This document shows, in pieces, positions 52,801 to 59,728 of a DNA stretch of 64,000 bases. Position 1 is the first letter of the stretch; each line of letters begins with the position of its first letter. Under the pieces are notes generated by a model, which ran no database searches, was not told the DNA's origin, and saw only the letters and a program-made list of their open reading frames with translations. The DNA comes from Aulostomus chinensis. Taxonomy: Eukaryota > Chordata > Actinopteri > Syngnathiformes > Aulostomidae. The stretch is from NCBI GenBank assembly GCA_037954235.1, contig JBBMOA010000012.1, positions 5,014,644 through 5,078,643 on the forward strand, written 5' to 3'. A program made the translations under genes and the position numbers.

Positions 52801-55800
52801 ATTACTCCCACCGATAAATTCGGACAGGCTGAAAACTTTGCCACGGTCAAATGTTTCATTTCGGTCCTCATCAATTATTATTGATAATTTGCGATAAACA
52901 CATTATCACAGAGAACTAGAGATACAGCCTTGCAGTCCATGTGGGCGTCTCACGGTGATCTTGACCTCTGACCACCAAAATCTTGTCAGTTCATCCTCCA
53001 GTCCAAGACGACATTGGTGCAGCAATGGTCGCTAACAACACCGGGACGGACGGCATGTGCACGCGAGGTGACCGTGACCTTTGACCTGAGAAATCTCGTC
53101 TGTTCATCTTTGAATCCCAGTGGACTTTTATGCCAAATTCAAAGAAGATGAGATTAAATATCACATTTAGAAGAACAGGATGGACGGAATCTCAAGAGTG
53201 AGTGAGCAAGCGAGTGAGTGAGGGAGTGAGTGAGGAAATAACACTGACCGTCCACTGAGGGATGAGCAGTAGGGAACCACATGGATCCCAAGGGGACTGT
53301 CCTCTCCCAGGATCTCCACTGTTCTGCTATGGCTAATCACACAAACAGACACACAATGGTAGAAAAACAAGATATTTACTATTTGTTAACCACATTAATC
53401 ACATCACTGGGAAGATATTTTCTGGACTATGAAGAATTTTTGCATTTTTCTGTCTTTCCAAAAGATTCAGATTCTTTCTGCCTATATATTCCGACCACTT
53501 TCCATTGAAAGTTTATAACAATTTGCAACCCTGCTGTCTGATGTCAGAAGTTTAAATATGGCACAAGATCAAAACAAGCCTGAGTACACACAGTAGGTGA
53601 TGTAATGACATTACAACAAAAAAAGCAGTGTAACACAACAGAGGGTGTTACACAAACACAAACCCACACATACAGAACAGAAAGGCAGCTTTCATGAAAA
53701 TGTGTCTCCCCTCAGGAACGTTTTTCAAAACTATCATCCTGGATTGATACGTCGCTTTCTGTGAATGTTTCCTTGTCCTGAGAATCCTTTTTTCTCCGAG
53801 GATTTCATCTTCAGCAAACCCAGTCCTCGGAGAAAGGAAAAAGTCTCTCTATTAAAAGTCAACAAAAGTACATACTGTTGGTGTTGGTGTGTGTGTGTGT
53901 GTGTTTGTTTGTCAGAACTTTTTCGTGTCACCCATCTCTATAGGTTTCTTTCTCTCAATCTTTGGATGTCTCCATTTAGTTTGAATTGTTCAAGTGTGTG
54001 TCTAATTTGCATTCTGGCTGTGTTTAAATGTGTGTGCATGTTGAAGCCTTTGTTTGTTTGATTAGTTAATCTATCAGAGCACAGCCATTAATCCTCCCCT
54101 GACCTTCTCTCTGCTCCCTGTGTGTGTGTGTGTGTGTGTGCTTTGTAAGTGAGTTTGTCTGAACTTAGTTTTGTGCTCTGTAGTTACAAGCTCTTCTGTG
54201 TCTGCTCATTTTGTCTCCCTCTCTCTTCAGACCATCCACTCATCCCATAAACACAGTGAAGCGAGAGCTACAGATGCTGATAAACTCCACAGAGAGAATA
54301 GTTGATGAACAAGGGAGAGACACAAAGCACAGAAACAAGTTCTCTTCCAAAATATTTGTCTCTCACACATAGACAAATAAACAAAGCTGGTGCTGCATCA
54401 TCGCCACTCGGCAACTTTTAGTTAATCCAGACAACAGGAAGCAAGGGATTGTGAAACAGGAGCGGTGAAGGTGAAAGAAGAGTGAAAAGTAGAGAGAGAG
54501 GAGGGATAGAAGGAAGAGGGCAGGGAGGCAAGGATGGAGAGCAAAAAGAGGAATGTTAGGGAAAGATTAACTTCTTAATGGCAGACAAAGGTGCTTCAAA
54601 TCCATATAACAGTACTTCTAAGCAGGTTTTACTTGTGTACTGTTGGAAAAGCAACATTAAGTGTAACTGGCAGAACTCCTCTACTACAGATGGGTGAGGA
54701 AAGGCGTAACAGAGTCATTCAATTAAACGAAGAACTCTCACTCCTTCATCTTGGAGGAGCAGCGGTTGGATCTGGACACCTCCCTGTGGACGTGGTCCTG
54801 CAGGAGACAGGCCACAGAATACTCTCGAGGGATGGCGGATGCTGCCAGATAATAAGATGGGAGTAGCAAGTAGGACTAAGTTGCCGAGCATGGAGACACC
54901 CCAAACCGGGCAGACAGATCAGCAACAGATTTACTGGAAAAGAACACATCAGCACAGCGCTAACTCTGTCTAGTGAGTTAATATGTGGCATGAGAGTCTG
55001 CAGCTGAGCTGGAGGCTTGGTGAAGCTCCACTGAAGCTGCCTGCTAACATCAGCCTGACACCTCTGTAGGCGTGTTTGTCTACAGGTTCACAACACAGCT
55101 TATAAGACAAATAAAAGCACTTCAAAATTGACAGGTGTGGTACAGTAAACACCAACACATTTTGTGCCCTAGAACCAAATGCTAAAAATGGTTAATCTGG
55201 GGGGGTGACCTTATTTCAGGAATTTATCCAAAAACACTTTCAACAATCCCACACCGACCTGGAGACGAGGGAACCGGACATTCAAAAGTGCAAACTCATC
55301 CCTGCACCATTTTCAATTTGAAATCAAACTGCTTCGTACCCTGTAAAATACGTTGACAAAGCTAAAGTGGAACGTCATTCGTCTCCCCCCATTTGACGCT
55401 TAAAAGCGTTCCAAAAAAAAAAAAGCTGATTTTAAAATTCTTACCGGTTAGTTAAAATGACAAGATAAAAATTAAATCTCTTCGTACATGCGGACTCATC
55501 TGAGCTAGACTTTGGGCCCATCCATGCTATGGATGTTGAAATCTTTCACTTTATGAATGTTACAAAAAAAAAAAAAACATCCCAACAGAATTAATTCTCC
55601 AGAGACCCAGATTATCTGTGCCAAATTTCATTGCTATTCATCTAACAGTTATTGGGATAATTTATTCTCAACCACAGTGGTGGGCCGACCCACTGACCTT
55701 CCCATCCTCAGATCCACACAGTGTGGCGAAAAAATTATACAAAGAGAACGGAATTTTGAAAGGAAAGGACACAGAGAAGGAAAAGAATATATAAAAAAAA

Positions 55801-58800
55801 GGGGGAGGGAGAATGAAGGTAGGAAATTAGTCTGGTCTGGAAGAGAGATATTGTGAAATTAAGGGAAGAGGATGCACTGAATTAATTAGACGAAGCTAAT
55901 GAATAGTATTAATAAGGGAAGAAAAATAACATCCCCCATCCCTTCCGACAACTCTGCCTCTGATCTCTAACACTCCCCCTAGAACACACATGCAAACACT
56001 TGAGATCCATTTACATTTCCTTTTTGATTTTTTTTTCTTTTTTTGTGAGATGTTTGTCAGGCATGCATCAATGCAAAAAAAAAAAAAAGAAGTAAGGGTG
56101 AGAGGGAGGGAAAATGGACGAGACTGGAGAAAAGGGAGAGGGGGAGAAATGAAAAAGAACAAGAGACAAAGAAGAAGAGCCAGATAGAGAGAGAGTGAGA
56201 GAGAGGAGATGAAGAGAGCAGGTGTTCTCTTTATCCACCTGCCACTTCCATGATCCTCGATATGAAAGACTGAAACACAGAGGAGAAATTGTCAAAGGGG
56301 GGGGGGGGGGGGCGCGCATTACAAAACCACTCTTCTTCTCAATGCATTTCACCCTCTCATCCATTTTCTAATGGATGAGAGGGATCCATCCCTTCCCATG
56401 CTCTCACACTCCTTTCAAGCTGGTCTTTCAAGTGCGGGCCCCCAAATATATCAGGAGAGAAGAGAAAGCAGTGAAAAATTAGCAGTCGTGCCCAAAGTTA
56501 AGATACACAAATAAACCCGTTCATACAACGAGCACTCAGCTTAGCAGCGTTAGCAACTAGACCTCATCAGTTGCCTGGCATTGCCGGGGTATCCGTCAAT
56601 GTAGAATCATCACACCGTCATTAAAACACAACGCCAACTCACTCCGTCTCCAAAACTCCATAGAAAACCCTTTTAACAGGGAAAAATCTGAGAAACCTCA
56701 GGGTGAGCAACAGAGGAGGGATCCCTCACCCAGGACGGACAGACGTGCAGTCGATGTTGTTACAGACAAGAAAACAGTTTATAATGCAGAATGTGGGAAA
56801 CATAGGGGGCATCAAAATGTTTCTGTGTCTTTCATCCATCGCTTGCTCACTTGCCATTTTGTATGTTTGAAAGCAGTAAAACCTACATTTGGGGGGGGGG
56901 GGACTGTCACCTTCCAACAGGTGAGTATCCCCTCACATGGCTGCCACAGCAGTTCGCAATCATGACCTTTTCGGTGAGTTCAATGACAATGACTCCCGAT
57001 GGTGGCAACTACCTACTACAGGCGTTCTCTGTCTCTGTCTGTTGAAGGTGAAACAGTGACTTGCTTGACCGAGGTCATCACTTTCACCCCGTTTATGGCC
57101 TCAGTTCAGAGCTGCTTCTGCTTTCAGTTTCCGTGCTCTTGGGTCCCGTGATGCAGTCGATCGCTAGTCCCGCTCCCATGCTGACGTCTTTCTCACAAAA
57201 GCATGACAGCCCGACACCACATGGGGCCGGATACTCCAGCGCTGGGTTGTTCAGCGCTTGATACAACAACCCTGTCAACCATTCACGATGACGGCGCAGG
57301 TGCTGGGATGACCGATAGCACAGGACGGGAGCCGGAATCTTAACAGGTGATTAATTGGAGTGTGAGTTTCTTAAATGTTGACTACCCTCGAAAACCCATT
57401 TCCCATCCACTTCGTCTTGTTCATCCAGTGAAATATTCACTTCTTCACCTCCTCGTTTCTAAAACACTGCTGAGACAGAGCATTGTTTCACAAAGACGCA
57501 TATTATGCTTCCAAAGCTTTTCAATAAACCAATTTACAGTAAATCTGTTTCCCTACATAAAAAGGACATTTTGATTCAAAGGCAATGAGTTTTCTGGTGA
57601 TTGTGCTGTGTGGTTAAAGTTATGATGAGCCATTAAAGGTGGCTTAACACTCAAGGTGGGGACAGCAATATTTGTAGATTTATAAACACAGCAGCAGACC
57701 ATCATATATAACCACACACACATTCATTTAGTGAATGCTTTACTGTTCCAATATCTATAGCTCATTCCTGTGCTCATTTTGGACTTTTTTTGCAATTTCA
57801 AGGATCGTTTCCCTGGTGACCATAAAAACCATTACATCACTTTTACATTACTTACGGCTGAGATGGTTTCTGTGTGAATGTGTGTGAGTGTTTGTGCATA
57901 AGATATGCATGCATAAAAAAAAAGAGAGTGAATGAAATGAATGTGAGTGGCTTAAATAATTATGTTTACACTCACTGCAGTGAAGTGTGTGTATTACCGG
58001 AGCCATTAAGTGTGCTAAAACTATAATTTTCAAAAAGCATCCTCCAGTTCACTTCCATTTCTCTTCAGGATTCAAGAAAACTATAATGTCCCTGAGGGGC
58101 AATTTGCTCTGCAGACAGTAGTGGAACACATATATACATTTCACACGACACAGCACGGATCCATATCACCTACACTGATGCCATGCATCATGGAAATGGA
58201 AAATACTACTCCTGCCAGTAGTAATACTACTATAATTATAACGTAATTCTCCTGATCATTTCAGGTGGCGGGATTGTGTGGCCTAGTAACTTAATGTTGT
58301 GATCATGATATAGCCACGGAACAGTTATTGCATTTATTGCTCTGCAAGACCTAGTGTCTCTGTGCGATGTGTCGATACAGATGGTTGTGTGTGTGTGTGT
58401 GTATGTGAGACAGTGTGTGTGTGTGTGTGTGTGTCCATGCGCGCTCTGAGATCTGTGGTTACAGCTGGTTGCTATGGAAAGAGGGTAAAACATCTGCAGA
58501 GATTAGACATCACTATCGAAATAAAGCTCTAAATGTCCCTCAATAAGACCCATCTGGAAAAGATCTACATGTGACTTTGAGCTACTATTTATGAATGGAC
58601 TGCACACATACTGAAACGGACAAACCTTCTACCGACCTTCGAACAGAAGAAAAATTCACGACGCTACATATTTGAACACAAGAAACTTGTTCGCATTCAA
58701 CGTTTGTTTTTAAGGGAAGTATCAAATACACTGAAGTACTTTTCTTTGTGACGGAGCAGAGTGTTGTTGAAACCGTGATCGGTAGCGGCTGCTACCCGAC

Positions 58801-59697
58801 AGAACTGTCAGCTAATGATTAAAAATGGAGGGCAGTATCTGAGAGCTAGTGTGTACAAGTATTGAAGGGTTATGAATTTTAAAGAAGACAATTAGAGTAG
58901 GATGACCACAACATCCCAGCTTTTCAAATTATAAATTTACCATAGAAGTGATCAGGAATATATGGGAAACAACAGGAATACATTAGAAATGTAAAGGTCA
59001 TTATGCCAACCGTATTTACTTTGTCATACACAAACATCAGGTTTTTCCATTCTCATTAAAAAAAATCTGCATGCAAACATTTATATTAGATAAAATACCA
59101 GCGATTTGTGAGTAAAACTTTCATAGATTCTCTCACTGAACAATATATTAATATTAATATAGCATTAATATTAATATATATTATTATATTTAGTATTTGC
59201 AGTTTAACTTAAAATATTCTGTGAGACAGTTACCGCACAATTATACTTGTCATACTGCAGTAACAGAAGTACCCGGCCTACACATTTTTCTCCTAACTAA
59301 CACATCTATTACATGTACAATCACGCCATGTTCTCACTCTTTATTAAACGTAACAAGGCTGCCACCCAATCCCTCTGACCTTCATACTGCCAGACACAGA
59401 ATAGCCTGTGGAAGCCCGTAACACTTAAAGTAAGACGCTCTCATTAGTGTTTTTATGTGCGTTATGTGCTCACGCCTGCCTGTAAAGAAAAGCAGATGCA
59501 AGTGTGTTTGTAGCTGTTTACTTATTGGCCATGTGTGTATGCCGGTCTACAAATGACTGTGTGTGTGTGTGTGTATGTGTGCGCGACCTTGTTTTGGTCT
59601 TTTGTAGTGGGCTAATGATGTGGGGTCTCTGTACTAACTGTAGGGGCCTTGATCTAGATTTGAATACAGCTTTTAATGAAGAGAAAGTAGGACACAA

Positions 59698-59728
<31 letters not shown>

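Larger units (their letters stand above)
51837..53248 (-). other. pard3b intron between exons b and c
   Basis: 1412 bp. It holds a (CA)n, a teleost-type repeat at about 52921-53180 with two DR1-like motifs, and a (GAGT)n next to the donor of exon b. Confidence 0.85.
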
